21,804 nucleotides of DNA from a virus, in IMG/VR virus record IMGVR_UViG_3300005664_000116, positions 1 to 21,804 of that record. The stretch is one strand, 5' to 3'. The notes under the pieces were generated by a model. The model saw nothing but the letters and a program-made list of their open reading frames with translations, was not told the DNA's origin and searched no databases. Numbering within the stretch: position 1 is the stretch's first letter; each line of letters opens with the position of its first letter. Position numbers and translations under genes: made by a program. Shown piece by piece: positions 8,676 to 16,808 of the stretch.

Positions 8676-10222
8676 GCCGAACGCTCACCGTACACACACG
8701 TCAGACTGACGTTGTTCAGCTTGACGTAGCTGTAATTATTTACAGTCATGTCCACCATTGGCGCGGCCAGCTTGACGTGCGTCACGTACGGCGCGCTCGA
8801 TTCCTCGGTCGTGAGGATTTCGTAAATGTCCGAGCGATAGATATTTCGCCCAATGGAGCCAAGCGTCGGCTTGAGGCTTTCGCGCAGCGCAGTCTCAACC
8901 GCATTTTTTATCGCTTGCAGGTTCGAGTTGGGCTTGCAGTAGATTGTCGCCGTCACATCGAGGATGACGGGCGTCGGGTCTTTGCGCACCAGATGCACGC
9001 CAATCATCGATCTTTCAGTCAGCCATTTGACGAACGTGTTCCACTGGTCGGTTGACCACGGAATTGTCGACGCCGTAAGCACTGACACGTGCGCGAGGTT
9101 GAATAATTTCGGATCGTTGGGATCAATGTCCTGCTGTCCGAGAACTGCGCAGTCAATCACGTCGTCGTAGGTCAGCACCAGCGACTTGTACTGAGCGCGC
9201 GTAACGGCCTTGCCGCGTCCAGAGAAAAGCGTCGGAGCGTTGACGCGATAAAATTCATGGTCGCGTTCATCGCCGCCGCCAAGCGAAGCAGTCGTGGTCA
9301 GGCCAGTGATGACAGAATTGGTCAGGCATTTGACGGCAAGGCCAATCGTCGGGAATGCGCCTTGCGCTCCATCCGTGCGGGCGTAGACGAATTTGACTTC
9401 GGCGCCAGCCGGGGGAACGTCGCCATAGACGCCGTTGCCGAAAATAATATCCGCAGCGCCTTTGGCGGTTGTCAGATCGATGTAGACCTTCTGTTTCGGA
9501 TAGCGCCAGAGGCCATCCTGCACGTTTGTCCACGGCTCGTTATTGATGAAGCACTCAAGGTCTTCGTCCGACGTGGTGAAGTTGGACATGCCGACTTCGT
9601 AGCGCTGGTGAATTTTTCCATTCGCCGTGAAGGTTTCCTCCATCACGGTGCCTTGGTGCAGCACAATGCCCGCCTGTTGCGCCTGACCTTCGTTGAAGAC
9701 AATCTGGTCGCGGTTGAAAAATTTAGCGCGGCCGACCGACCATTGCGTGTAGGCGGGGATGACGTGGATTGCATCGAGGTTTGCGTTGTTCAGCGTGACG
9801 CGGACTGACGCAGGTTTTTTCCTCAACAGGCGAACGCCAAGCATGCGCGCAATGGCAAAGATGGAATTCGGCAGGCGCGCCGTGTCCAGCATGGTTTCCT
9901 GCGCCGCGCGCACGACCGCAGTCTGGTTCTGCGCAATGCCTGACGCAATGGCCGACAGAAGCAGGTTGCCAGTAGACGATTGGGAAGCGTCGCGCCAGCT
10001 ATCGGACTTGGTGACTTCCATCTGAAGCGCGCTGAAAATTTCCTCGAAGTCAGGCGTCACGTTCTCCAGCGCAACCGGCGTCGGCGCGTTGGCTTCCATG
10101 TACGCTCTGTACCATTCCGCAATGGTGTCTTCGGTAATATTTCCTAGCGCCACGCCAGAGTTGGAAAGCTGGCTGTGCAGGTATGCGGCGATGGGGCCTG
10201 AAACGCGATCATAATAGCTCAA
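8672..10222 (-). CDS. Baseplate wedge protein, T4 gp6 / P2 gpJ-like (516 aa)
   Basis: This is the conserved wedge protein that forms the ring around the tube and joins gp25 to the outer baseplate. Recognisable features are the N-terminal helical region (residues about 85-145, with SATGI-like LLLSAIASGIAQNQTAVVRA), the mid-region FGNGVYGDVPPAGAEVKFVY near 265-285, and the family hallmark GGGDERDHEFYRVNAPTLF followed by GRGKAVTRAQYKSLV (about 315-355). The C-terminal part (about 420-505) is the usual alpha/beta domain ending the family. Length is between P2 gpJ (about 300) and T4 gp6 (660). The start is TTG at 10222: a strong GGAGG lies 5 bases upstream and there is no closer ATG. The gene ends in an ATGA overlap with the next wedge gene. 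Confidence 0.9.
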   Translation of the reverse strand: MSYYDRVSGPIAAYLHSQLSNSGVALGNITEDTIAEWYRAYMEANAPTPVALENVTPDFEEIFSALQMEVTKSDSWRDASQSSTGNLLLSAIASGIAQNQTAVVRAAQETMLDTARLPNSIFAIARMLGVRLLRKKPASVRVTLNNANLDAIHVIPAYTQWSVGRAKFFNRDQIVFNEGQAQQAGIVLHQGTVMEETFTANGKIHQRYEVGMSNFTTSDEDLECFINNEPWTNVQDGLWRYPKQKVYIDLTTAKGAADIIFGNGVYGDVPPAGAEVKFVYARTDGAQGAFPTIGLAVKCLTNSVITGLTTTASLGGGDERDHEFYRVNAPTLFSGRGKAVTRAQYKSLVLTYDDVIDCAVLGQQDIDPNDPKLFNLAHVSVLTASTIPWSTDQWNTFVKWLTERSMIGVHLVRKDPTPVILDVTATIYCKPNSNLQAIKNAVETALRESLKPTLGSIGRNIYRSDIYEILTTEESSAPYVTHVKLAAPMVDMTVNNYSYVKLNNVSLTCVYGERSA

Positions 10223-10224
10223 GA

Positions 10225-10234
10225 CGGCCTCCGG
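10225..10234 (-). promoter_or_regulatory. Strong ribosome binding site deciding a TTG start
   Basis: On the minus strand the 12-bp gap between the gp25-like stop (TAA at 10237-10235) and the gp6-like gene contains CCGGAGGCCGTC followed by TTG. GGAGG is the best Shine-Dalgarno match in the window and is correctly spaced for TTG at 10222. Confidence 0.7.
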
Positions 10235-10639
10235 TTACGGGTTCGCAAACGCGAGTGTCAGGTTTCCGCGAAGATTGGGGAACTGCCTGATGCGATACGA
10301 GACGTTTAAGTAAAATTTCGGTTCTGCATTGTCGAGACGCACCTTGACGTCCGACGGCGTGACAATGATTTCGTCCACCCATTCCATGACAGACGACAGC
10401 ACATCGGACTCAATGCGGCTGGCCGTGGTCTGTGTGAATGGCTCTTTCAGATAGCGCTCAAGGTCGCATCCGAAATTCGGCTCCATGACGAGGGAATTTT
10501 TCGGAGTGACGAGAACGTTGGTAATCTTGCCGTTGATGGCTTCTTCATCAACGACAAGCAATTTTTTCCCACCGACCGTGTACTCGGAGTTCACGTCGAT
10601 GAATACGGCGCTATCGCGTGCGGACTTGGTCAGTTCCAT
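10235..10639 (-). CDS. Baseplate wedge protein, gp25/gpW family (134 aa)
   Basis: The small wedge subunit that also nucleates sheath assembly by mimicking the sheath handshake domain. The family pattern is clear: ITNVLVTPKNSLVMEPNFGC (about residues 40-60), then LERYLKEPFTQTTASRIESD and VLSSVMEWVDEIIV (60-95), followed by the C-terminal strand pair with FYLNVSYRIR. The length is normal for the family. I start at ATG 10639 because GGAGAG lies 8 bases upstream and this gives a TGATG overlap with the spike gene; a TTG one codon earlier (10642) is the alternative. The canonical helix ends in E-P-R in many homologues, whereas here the sequence reads EWVDEI. The order spike, gp25, gp6 is the standard baseplate order. 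Confidence 0.9.
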   Translation of the reverse strand: MELTKSARDSAVFIDVNSEYTVGGKKLLVVDEEAINGKITNVLVTPKNSLVMEPNFGCDLERYLKEPFTQTTASRIESDVLSSVMEWVDEIIVTPSDVKVRLDNAEPKFYLNVSYRIRQFPNLRGNLTLAFANP

Positions 10640-11319
10640 CAATCACTCTCCGTAGGCAATGCTGGCGCGGTCGGTTTGGTGCGCGCGGTTGCTGCGGATG
10701 GAGACGATCCGCTCGTGGACTGGTTGAGGTTGACGCGCGCCGCTCGAATGTCCACCTGCGAACCAGAGTGAACGTTGACCTGTCCGGATGACAAAATATT
10801 CGTCGTGCCGTTGACGTGCAAAGCCAAGTCCTTCTTCGTCGTCAGTTTCACGTCGCCGTTGTTCTCAAGCTCGATGAGCGAACCGGACACGTGATGAAAT
10901 TTTACTTTGCCAGTCTTGTTGTTGACCAGCAGCAGATTGCCGCCGCCGTCCAGAAATCCCCACGCATCGGGATAGTCCACCAGCAGTTCGGCCGGAATGT
11001 CGCCTTCCTTTTCCACCCGCCACGAAATATATGCCGGATGAAGCAGCGAGTCGTCCAAGAACATGAGCGCCACCTTGGCGCCAATGAGAGGGACGGCAAT
11101 CATGCCCGCCCCGCTTCCAGATATGCCTGTGCCGCCGCCAATGTTCATGGGCAGAGCCCACGGAACGTCTTCGTCAGGAATGTCCCTGTGCAGCACCGCC
11201 ACTCGCACGCGGCAACGCAGCATTTTTTTCGGATCGTCGTTTTCAATCACGACACCGGGAACAACCTTGCCTCGGAAGTTCTCGTTATGCTGCAATACGG
11301 CGGTAGGGCGGAGCGTCAT
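10639..11319 (-). CDS. Baseplate central spike, gpV/gp5 N-terminal-like, no lysozyme domain (226 aa)
   Basis: The needle tip at the centre of the baseplate. Residues about 30-110 form an OB-fold of the gp5/gpV/VgrG type: MLRCRVRVAVLHRDIPDEDV, PWALPM, a glycine loop GGGTGISGSGAG, MIAVPLIGAKVALMFL, then the strand ending at LHPAYISW. Residues about 140-205 are short alternating strands (IELENNGDVKLTTKKDLAL, then NGTTNILSSGQVNVHSGS) as expected for a triple-stranded beta-helix. The last 25 residues are Ser/Ala/Pro-rich and likely disordered. The length fits P2 gpV (about 210), not T4 gp5 (575): there is no lysozyme insert, and no HxH metal tip motif. The start ATG 11319 overlaps the upstream stop (TAATG) and has AAGGGG 5 bases upstream. 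A separate lytic domain exists on the tape measure protein. Confidence 0.85.
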   Translation of the reverse strand: MTLRPTAVLQHNENFRGKVVPGVVIENDDPKKMLRCRVRVAVLHRDIPDEDVPWALPMNIGGGTGISGSGAGMIAVPLIGAKVALMFLDDSLLHPAYISWRVEKEGDIPAELLVDYPDAWGFLDGGGNLLLVNNKTGKVKFHHVSGSLIELENNGDVKLTTKKDLALHVNGTTNILSSGQVNVHSGSQVDIRAARVNLNQSTSGSSPSAATARTKPTAPALPTESD

Positions 11320-11783
11320 TATTTCCCCTTGAACAAGCTAGGGATGACGTCCAGTCGCAGATTCACGTCCAGATCGATGTTGAGTTCTTCGGCTTCCCAT
11401 CCGTGCGGACCGCTGCCGACGCGAACAGAGTTCACAAACACGTACTGCGGAATGTAGACTTCCACGTCGAACGTTCCAGCCAGTTCAAACGCCAGAACGC
11501 GAACGATGCGATCCAGAATTGTGCGGTTGAACAGCATTTCCTGCTGGTGTTTGACAAGAAAATTTCCACCGTTGGTGCAGTTGACCTGCAAATCAGCTTC
11601 CAGCGATTCCATAATGCGCCGGTGATCGGTTTCCGTGATGTGCGTAATGTGGTTGGGGCCATTGTAGACCCGGACAATATGCGTGCAGCCATCATCCAGC
11701 GCTTCCTGCGTGATGACCTTGGAACGATGTTCAAGACTCAGTTCGGTCTTGTATGGGTAGGACAGACTTTTTTTCCTGCTCAT
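11319..11783 (-). CDS. Conserved-looking small tail protein between hub and spike, family not recognised (154 aa)
   Basis: The start ATG at 11783 overlaps the hub TGA (ATGA). The protein begins with a basic stretch (MSRKKSLSYPYKTE) and has no membrane segment or signal peptide. Visible blocks are CTHIVRVYNGPNHITHI near residue 35, a helical MLFNRTILDRIVRVLAFELA near 85-105, then strands VEVYIPQYVFVNSVRVGSG and LNIDLDVNLRLDVIPSLF to the end. The mixed alpha/beta character and hub-spike placement suggest a baseplate assembly or hub-accessory component. In T4 this region of the pathway includes gp28/gp51-like accessory proteins, but I see no sequence basis for equating them. It is a firm gene by overlap, codon use and size, with unknown function. 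Confidence 0.75.
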   Translation of the reverse strand: MSRKKSLSYPYKTELSLEHRSKVITQEALDDGCTHIVRVYNGPNHITHITETDHRRIMESLEADLQVNCTNGGNFLVKHQQEMLFNRTILDRIVRVLAFELAGTFDVEVYIPQYVFVNSVRVGSGPHGWEAEELNIDLDVNLRLDVIPSLFKGK

Positions 11784-12994
11784 ATCATTTTCGACTTTGT
11801 GTTGATGCTTCGCGAGTTGGACACCAGACGCAGTTTTTCGAAATACCGTCCGCCGTTCACTCCATATGCTTTAGCGATCACAAAGTAGACGCCTGAATAA
11901 TTATTGTTGTCGGTGTTGGAAAGAGGGTCTTTCATTTCCAGTTGCACCGTGTCGAACAGTTTGGCCTCGGTTTTTTTCTCGTAGTAAATGTCGACAAACA
12001 CCTTGTAAGTGAGGGCAAGACGCTCATTCTGGTAGCGCGCCCTAGCAAAATTTTCATGGCAATTGCCAGCGTCCATCGGCATGATGACGGAGCGCGATGT
12101 TCCAATGTCGGTCTTTACGTCCGTGTTGATATCGAGGTAGTCGCCGTGCTTTACAGCGTCGGCTTCGTTGATTTCAAATTTTTCCCCATCCACGCTCATG
12201 CCGGAAATGCGCGATGCGTACGCGCCGAGGATATTCGCAACGCCAGCCGTCTTGACCTGTAGGCTCAGAACGGGAATTTCGTTTTCGTCTTCCGGATCAG
12301 TCGGCATGAGCCATTTGGCGGTGAAGCCCGGTTGCTCGCCTGCAATCTGCGAAACGTCCACGTAGCGAAGCACGCGATCAACGTCCATGCCAATCGCCAT
12401 GCAGCTTTCGTCGGAAGCCCATCCGTAAGCGGAAATTTTCGACGCAAACTGCGCGTAGGTCTGCTGACGGGAAATCCACGCCATCTTGTCGTTGGTCGGA
12501 TGCGGCACGTGAACGCCAAGCCCGCAGTCCTGCGCCATGTCCTGAATGGCGCCAACGCTGGTATTATTTATCGAACCAGACTTGAGGCCGTTCCACCACT
12601 TCATTGCGTCAATGACGCCCTTGATCTTGAGGACTGGCGAACTCGTCGTGTTGTCCACCTTCGGCATCGAGAACAGACGGAAGCGGCGTTCCTTCAGCTT
12701 GTCCTGCGATGACTTGCCCAACGCAATGTCAATTTTTGCTCCGTCGCCAAGCGCAGACTCGCCAGCCGAACGATTGACTTCGTTGAACAGTCGGCCGAAC
12801 GGGTCTTCGCACACCATGTGCAGCGTCGGAAGGTACGAATAGATGTTCGACGTGATACGCAGTTCGCGGAAAATCTGCGACGTGACGGGATACGGCTCGT
12901 TGTTGATGTTGACAGCGCCGACGAAATAATCGTCCTGACCAAACAACTTTTGGCTGATTGAACGATCTGGATTGGACGGCGCAAACGACGACAT
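11780..12994 (-). CDS. Baseplate hub protein, T4 gp27-like (404 aa)
   Basis: The hub is the trimeric (pseudo-hexameric) torus that bridges the six-fold tube and the three-fold spike. The length is close to T4 gp27 (391). The C-terminal domain has the family's strand pattern: LTYKVFVDIYYE, AKLFDTVQLEMKDP, then the closing SGVYFVIAKAYGVNGG and YFEKLRLVSNSR (about residues 335-395). The N-terminal half contains LRITSNIYSYLPTLHMVCED (about 45-65), typical of gp27/gpD first tube-like domain, and the middle holds a helical insert (IQDMAQDCGLGVHV). The start ATG 12994 overlaps the upstream TAA (TAATG). Position directly before the spike agrees with this role. The family assignment rests on pattern and position rather than on a single invariant motif. 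Confidence 0.8.
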   Translation of the reverse strand: MSSFAPSNPDRSISQKLFGQDDYFVGAVNINNEPYPVTSQIFRELRITSNIYSYLPTLHMVCEDPFGRLFNEVNRSAGESALGDGAKIDIALGKSSQDKLKERRFRLFSMPKVDNTTSSPVLKIKGVIDAMKWWNGLKSGSINNTSVGAIQDMAQDCGLGVHVPHPTNDKMAWISRQQTYAQFASKISAYGWASDESCMAIGMDVDRVLRYVDVSQIAGEQPGFTAKWLMPTDPEDENEIPVLSLQVKTAGVANILGAYASRISGMSVDGEKFEINEADAVKHGDYLDINTDVKTDIGTSRSVIMPMDAGNCHENFARARYQNERLALTYKVFVDIYYEKKTEAKLFDTVQLEMKDPLSNTDNNNYSGVYFVIAKAYGVNGGRYFEKLRLVSNSRSINTKSKMI

Positions 12995-13356
12995 TAAATT
13001 TTCACCCTTGAACCGCGACCGCCTGTGCGAGCGCGCGTGGTGAGAGCAGCCTGATCAGCAACGGGAATGACGACGTAAGAACCGTTGATAATTTCAAACG
13101 GATGCTCTGCGCCGTTGTAGAACAGCGGAATCCACCAGCCCGAGACTGTGTTGAACGAACGCAGCGCAATCACGTCCAGCTTGTTGCGGGCGGACCACGG
13201 AATCTTGCTCTGCGGTTGAAGGCTACGGACAAACTTGGCGCCATCCGGATTGAAAATATCAATCCGCTTGTGCGCAGGTTCGCCGGGTTGCTCCACTACG
13301 TCCACGAGCGGGAACATGTTGGACATGTAGTATTGCTTGTTCGATGTGCGCGCCAT
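12994..13356 (-). CDS. Baseplate wedge protein with LysM-like domain, T4 gp53-like (120 aa)
   Basis: Residues about 58-100 match the LysM-like motif of gp53/gpX-type wedge proteins: LDVIALRSFNTVSGWWIPLF, then a short HPFEIINGSYVVIPV. In these phages the motif is a protein-protein clamp at the hub-wedge interface, not a peptidoglycan anchor, because the protein is cytoplasmically assembled. The N-terminal 50 residues include YYMSNMFPLVDVVEQPGEP and are otherwise unassigned. The C-terminal 20 residues are Arg/Gly-rich (RARTGGRGSR). ATG 13356 lies 3 bp after the previous TAA with GGAG about 11 or GGAA 6 bases upstream. Fusion to a larger wedge protein is common in relatives; here it is stand-alone and short. 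Confidence 0.75.
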   Translation of the reverse strand: MARTSNKQYYMSNMFPLVDVVEQPGEPAHKRIDIFNPDGAKFVRSLQPQSKIPWSARNKLDVIALRSFNTVSGWWIPLFYNGAEHPFEIINGSYVVIPVADQAALTTRARTGGRGSRVKI

Positions 13357-13359
13357 GAA

Positions 13360-14115
13360 TTATTCCACTCCAGAATCGTTTGGCGTGACCAGATCAGCCA
13401 AGTTGCTGGCAGAGTTGGAAAGGTCATCAGCCACGCCAGACGTGAACGACTTGAACGAGTCGCGGTTCAAGTTTGGAATTCCATAACCCTGATACTCGTC
13501 GTTTGCATCGGACATGAAAAATTCACTGATATCGCCTTGCGTCGGCGTGTTGACGGTTCGCAAGGTCACGTCGCATGACGCGCTGATTGGCACACCTGCC
13601 TTGTTCATGCGCGTATCCCATGTCGGGTTTACGTCCACAAGCAGGACAGAGTGAATGTAGAGAAAATTTCCAATGCGCAGCGAAATGCGGCCACGGTTGG
13701 GGTCCAGCAGCGTCGGGCCGGGCGGCTCAAGCAGAATGTCTTCCGGCGTTTTCTTGAACGGCAGCGCCATCATCATCAGCGTTTTGATGGGGTTCAGCAC
13801 GTCAACGCGCGCATCCTTCTTTGCGTCGAACAGAAGTGGAAGCGAAAACTCGATGGGCGACGACGACTGCCAGACTTGGTGGGAAAATTCCTGCAACACG
13901 CGGTTGACCGGCAGGAAGATGCTCGCTGCACCAAATTTTTGTCCAGCCACATCAGTGATAGAGTTTGGCAGGCGCGGCTCGTAGTTTGCATTGACGCCAA
14001 ACGCAAACGACTCGGGCAGACCCGCTTGGATCACGATTTCCGGATCGGGCTGCACGCGGCGAATGGTGACGACGTAGTTGGGGTTCTTTGGAATATTTTC
14101 GTCTGACGCGGCCAT
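13360..14115 (-). CDS. Putative tube-baseplate junction protein, tube-initiator-like (251 aa)
   Basis: ATG 14115 overlaps the tape measure TAA (TAATG). The N-terminal domain (about 1-130) has SLPLLFDAKKDARVDVLNPI, followed by a helix KTLMMMALPF and a proline-rich LLEPPGP. The C-terminal core reads GRISLRIGNFLYIHSVLLVD, then WDTRMNKAGVPISASCDVTL, a strand layout seen in T4 gp48/gp54-like proteins and other tube-fold initiators. The last 50 residues are polar (SDANDEYQGYG and after). Position between the tape measure and the hub/wedge genes fits a junction protein on which the tube starts. I have no diagnostic motif, so gp48 and gp54 cannot be told apart; a LysM-bearing peripheral baseplate protein is the main alternative. 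Confidence 0.6.
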   Translation of the reverse strand: MAASDENIPKNPNYVVTIRRVQPDPEIVIQAGLPESFAFGVNANYEPRLPNSITDVAGQKFGAASIFLPVNRVLQEFSHQVWQSSSPIEFSLPLLFDAKKDARVDVLNPIKTLMMMALPFKKTPEDILLEPPGPTLLDPNRGRISLRIGNFLYIHSVLLVDVNPTWDTRMNKAGVPISASCDVTLRTVNTPTQGDISEFFMSDANDEYQGYGIPNLNRDSFKSFTSGVADDLSNSASNLADLVTPNDSGVE

Positions 14116-16538
14116 TAGTAGGCTCCATTTGCAATAGCGAACCCGATATCATCCATCGGCACTTCCGACGGATCGAGCCGTGGAGGCGATGCTGGTGTCG
14201 GCGCCGGAGGACGCGGGGGAGGCGGAATATTTACATTGACGACCGGATCAACCATGCCGGGCGTGCGCGGGATTGAGACAGCATCGATCGATGGCGGCGC
14301 AGCAGCAGACATTGTTGCCGACTCTGATCCGAGATACGGCTTGATCGACAGGTTTGAAGCCTGTTGAGCGTAGGTCATATTATTTCCAATCAGACCGTTG
14401 TTCTGACTGATTGCCTTGTCACCCCAAAATCCAGCGGAAATCGCGTTCGGATTTGCTTCCAGACCTTTGATGAACTCGTACGCCTTTCCTGCGCCCATGA
14501 AGTGAGCGTAGTAGATTTCCTGCGTCGTCGGCTCGCGACCAAGCTTGCTTCTGAGGTAGTCAGAATTTTCCTTGATGAGCAACGCGCCCAGCGTGGCGTT
14601 GGACTTTGCGTTCATCCTGTCGTTGACCAGTCCGAGACGCGCGCCGTGCTTGGCGTACATTTCGTCCCACGTACCCGGCATGAACTGGAACAGACCGCGC
14701 GCTTTGGAATTCGGATTGGCGGCGTCGGGGATAAAATTTGATTCGCGTTTGGCAATCGCCATCATGGCGTCAACGTTGACACCTTGCGCGGCGGCTGCGG
14801 CGCGAACGTGGTATTCGCCGGTCGACTGAACCAGAGACGTAGCAGCGGCGCTTCTAGGCCCGGTTGATGCCGTAGTTGCTGCGGGAGCCGGGTCCGCCGG
14901 TCTAGGTCCGACAATCAGGCCAGCCGCTTGCTTGCGATTATTTATTTCCCCGTCCAGCTTTGCGACGACACCATCCACTTGCAGAATGGCGGCTTGGATA
15001 TCCTTGTAGGATTGCGCGTAAGCCGAAACGTCTTGACCGCTCGCCTTCATTGCGTCGTACGTGGCAATGAAACCCTTTGCGTCAGCGATTTGGCCGAGAG
15101 CGTGGTCACGCGCGGCCACCAATATTTTCAGTTCATCGTCAGCGAGGTTTGTGTCTTTCCCCGAGACAATGTTGTTGAACAGGTCTTTCGCGCGTGCAGC
15201 CTTGGACTGGCCGGGAATTAATTCCCACGCCGCATCAAGCAATCCAGTGACCCAATTCCACACGGCGTCACCGACACCGCTCATCCAATCCCAAACGTCG
15301 CCAGCCATGCCAGCAACCCATTTGCCCGCGTTGTCGAGGCCCGTCGCCAGCGATGTGCCCAATCCGCCAGTGAAGGAATCGAACACGCCCAAGAAGAAGT
15401 TGCCCAAGGACGAAAACACAACGGGCGTCCACTCTCCGATAAAGCCAATGACATTTTTTCCAATGTCCCACAGGATGCCGGGGAGTTGTTTGACGCCTTC
15501 CCAAATCATGCCAAGCAGAGCCTTGAAACCTTCGCCTGCCATCTGACCGATTTTTTTCCAGTCGGCATTCTTGATGAAGTCGCCAACGCTCGCAAACCAG
15601 CCGTCAATCTGTTCCTTGAAGTCAGCGTAGACTGACGTGACAATGCCGGTAAGACCGCCGACGACTGCGCCGACCGCAGTACCGACGACAGGAATGGCCG
15701 AACCGATTGCAGCGCCAGAGAGTGCGCCTGTGCCAGCGTTCAGCAAATAATCCGAAGCGCGAGAATCAAGCAGACCGCCTTCGCCTTCGTTCATGCCGAA
15801 GAAAGACTGGCCCTGCTTGGCGCGAATGGAATCGTAACCCTGCTTGAGGCCGACAACGCCAAGCGCCGCGCCAGCGCCGCCCGCCAGCAGGCGACCGCCA
15901 ACGTTGAGAATTCTTCCGCCCACGTTGGGGATTGCGCTCGTCGGCTTGAACCCGGCAGGCAGACGCTTGATTGCAGGACCGATGACCGGCAGCTTTGTTG
16001 CAAGATTGGTGAGCCCTCGGGCGCCCATCAACGCGCCAAGTCCGCCAAGCTTTAGAATATTTCCTCCGGCTCCGAGAAGTCCGCCTTGGCGGTTCCACGG
16101 CAGCAAGCCTGCGCCGCCATCGGCAATCTTCTTCAGAAGGTCGTTTGTCTTCTTCCACGAGGAAATAACCTGACGACGCTGTTTGATTTCGCGGATTTGC
16201 GTAATCTGGCGGCGTTGGTCATCAATCTGGCGGTGACGGCGCGTGTCTTTCGCAAGCTGCGTCGTGGCGGATGCAGCGTCTTCGGAGTGTTCAGTAGACT
16301 TGCCAATGGTGGCGGCAATTTTTTCCTGAACAGACATTGCCTTCTTTTGCTCACGGCGTTGATCTGCCATGGCGGAAGCCGCAGTAGCAGACGCGCCAGC
16401 GCTACGACCGGAGGCAGACGAAGTGATTGCGCCATCAGTCGTGTTGCGAGCACGATAGGCGACCAACGTGTTCAAACGTCCGCCGGTGCCTTCTTCACCA
16501 GCGGCGCGTCTAACCTGTCCTCCGAAAATATTCGCCAT
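14115..16538 (-). CDS. Tape measure protein with C-terminal lytic transglycosylase (SLT) domain (807 aa)
   Basis: The tape measure fixes tail length and is expelled into the cell envelope during injection. Residues about 55-155 are highly charged and helical (DTRRHRQIDDQRRQITQIRE). Residues about 155-220 and 225-250 are Gly/Leu-rich. Hydrophobic segments at about 264-308 (ALSGAAIGSAIPVVGTAVGA and following) and about 350-388 (VIGFIGEWTPVVFSSLGNFF) could insert in the inner membrane. Residues about 580-700 are an SLT domain with AIAKRESNF, whose Glu599 is the catalytic residue by family rule, then ARGLFQFMPGTW and a later LGREPTTQEIYYAHFMGAG. The C-terminus is Pro-rich (PPPPRPPAPTPASPP). ATG 16538 follows the chaperone stop by 3 bp. 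Position right after the two-frame chaperone is the classic tape measure position. Confidence 0.85.
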   Translation of the reverse strand: MANIFGGQVRRAAGEEGTGGRLNTLVAYRARNTTDGAITSSASGRSAGASATAASAMADQRREQKKAMSVQEKIAATIGKSTEHSEDAASATTQLAKDTRRHRQIDDQRRQITQIREIKQRRQVISSWKKTNDLLKKIADGGAGLLPWNRQGGLLGAGGNILKLGGLGALMGARGLTNLATKLPVIGPAIKRLPAGFKPTSAIPNVGGRILNVGGRLLAGGAGAALGVVGLKQGYDSIRAKQGQSFFGMNEGEGGLLDSRASDYLLNAGTGALSGAAIGSAIPVVGTAVGAVVGGLTGIVTSVYADFKEQIDGWFASVGDFIKNADWKKIGQMAGEGFKALLGMIWEGVKQLPGILWDIGKNVIGFIGEWTPVVFSSLGNFFLGVFDSFTGGLGTSLATGLDNAGKWVAGMAGDVWDWMSGVGDAVWNWVTGLLDAAWELIPGQSKAARAKDLFNNIVSGKDTNLADDELKILVAARDHALGQIADAKGFIATYDAMKASGQDVSAYAQSYKDIQAAILQVDGVVAKLDGEINNRKQAAGLIVGPRPADPAPAATTASTGPRSAAATSLVQSTGEYHVRAAAAAQGVNVDAMMAIAKRESNFIPDAANPNSKARGLFQFMPGTWDEMYAKHGARLGLVNDRMNAKSNATLGALLIKENSDYLRSKLGREPTTQEIYYAHFMGAGKAYEFIKGLEANPNAISAGFWGDKAISQNNGLIGNNMTYAQQASNLSIKPYLGSESATMSAAAPPSIDAVSIPRTPGMVDPVVNVNIPPPPRPPAPTPASPPRLDPSEVPMDDIGFAIANGAY

Positions 16539-16541
16539 TAC

Positions 16542-16808
16542 CTATCGCCTCTTGCTTGCCATCATTGCGTTGATGCGGTTGGCTTCCGCTACTCTACGTT
16601 CGTACTCCTGTTTCTCGCGCTCCGCCCTTTTTTCATGGAGGATGTGAAGCTCGAAGAACATTTTCGTTTCTGTGTCGTCGCCAACCTGAATGTGCCGGTC
16701 CGCTTGAAGAACGAACAGCAACTCAATGATTGACGCTTCCCTATACGCCGGGAAAGAAGGCCGAAATGTTGACGACGGCGCGGGTACGTTCCGGCCTCGG
16801 CAACACAT
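16542..16808 (-). CDS. Tail assembly chaperone, downstream (T-like) part, probably made by frameshift
   Basis: An open frame in the +1 (equivalently -2) register relative to the 435-aa gene that overlaps its 3' end; the frame is open from about 16877 to TAG at 16542. The part that looks like real protein begins near the upstream stop (AYREASIIELLFVLQ) and ends in a charged helix (HEKRAEREKQEYERRVAEAN). Such short helical second products between chaperone and tape measure are the T part of lambda G/GT-type systems. As an independent gene it could start at ATG 16808 (AAGG 5 bases upstream) or at TTG 16865, but residues encoded upstream of 16750 in this frame (MCCRGRNV) look like out-of-frame sequence. 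Joined at the CCC codon near 16750, the long product would be about 501 residues. The coordinates given are the stand-alone choice. Confidence 0.6.
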   Translation of the reverse strand: MCCRGRNVPAPSSTFRPSFPAYREASIIELLFVLQADRHIQVGDDTETKMFFELHILHEKRAEREKQEYERRVAEANRINAMMASKRR

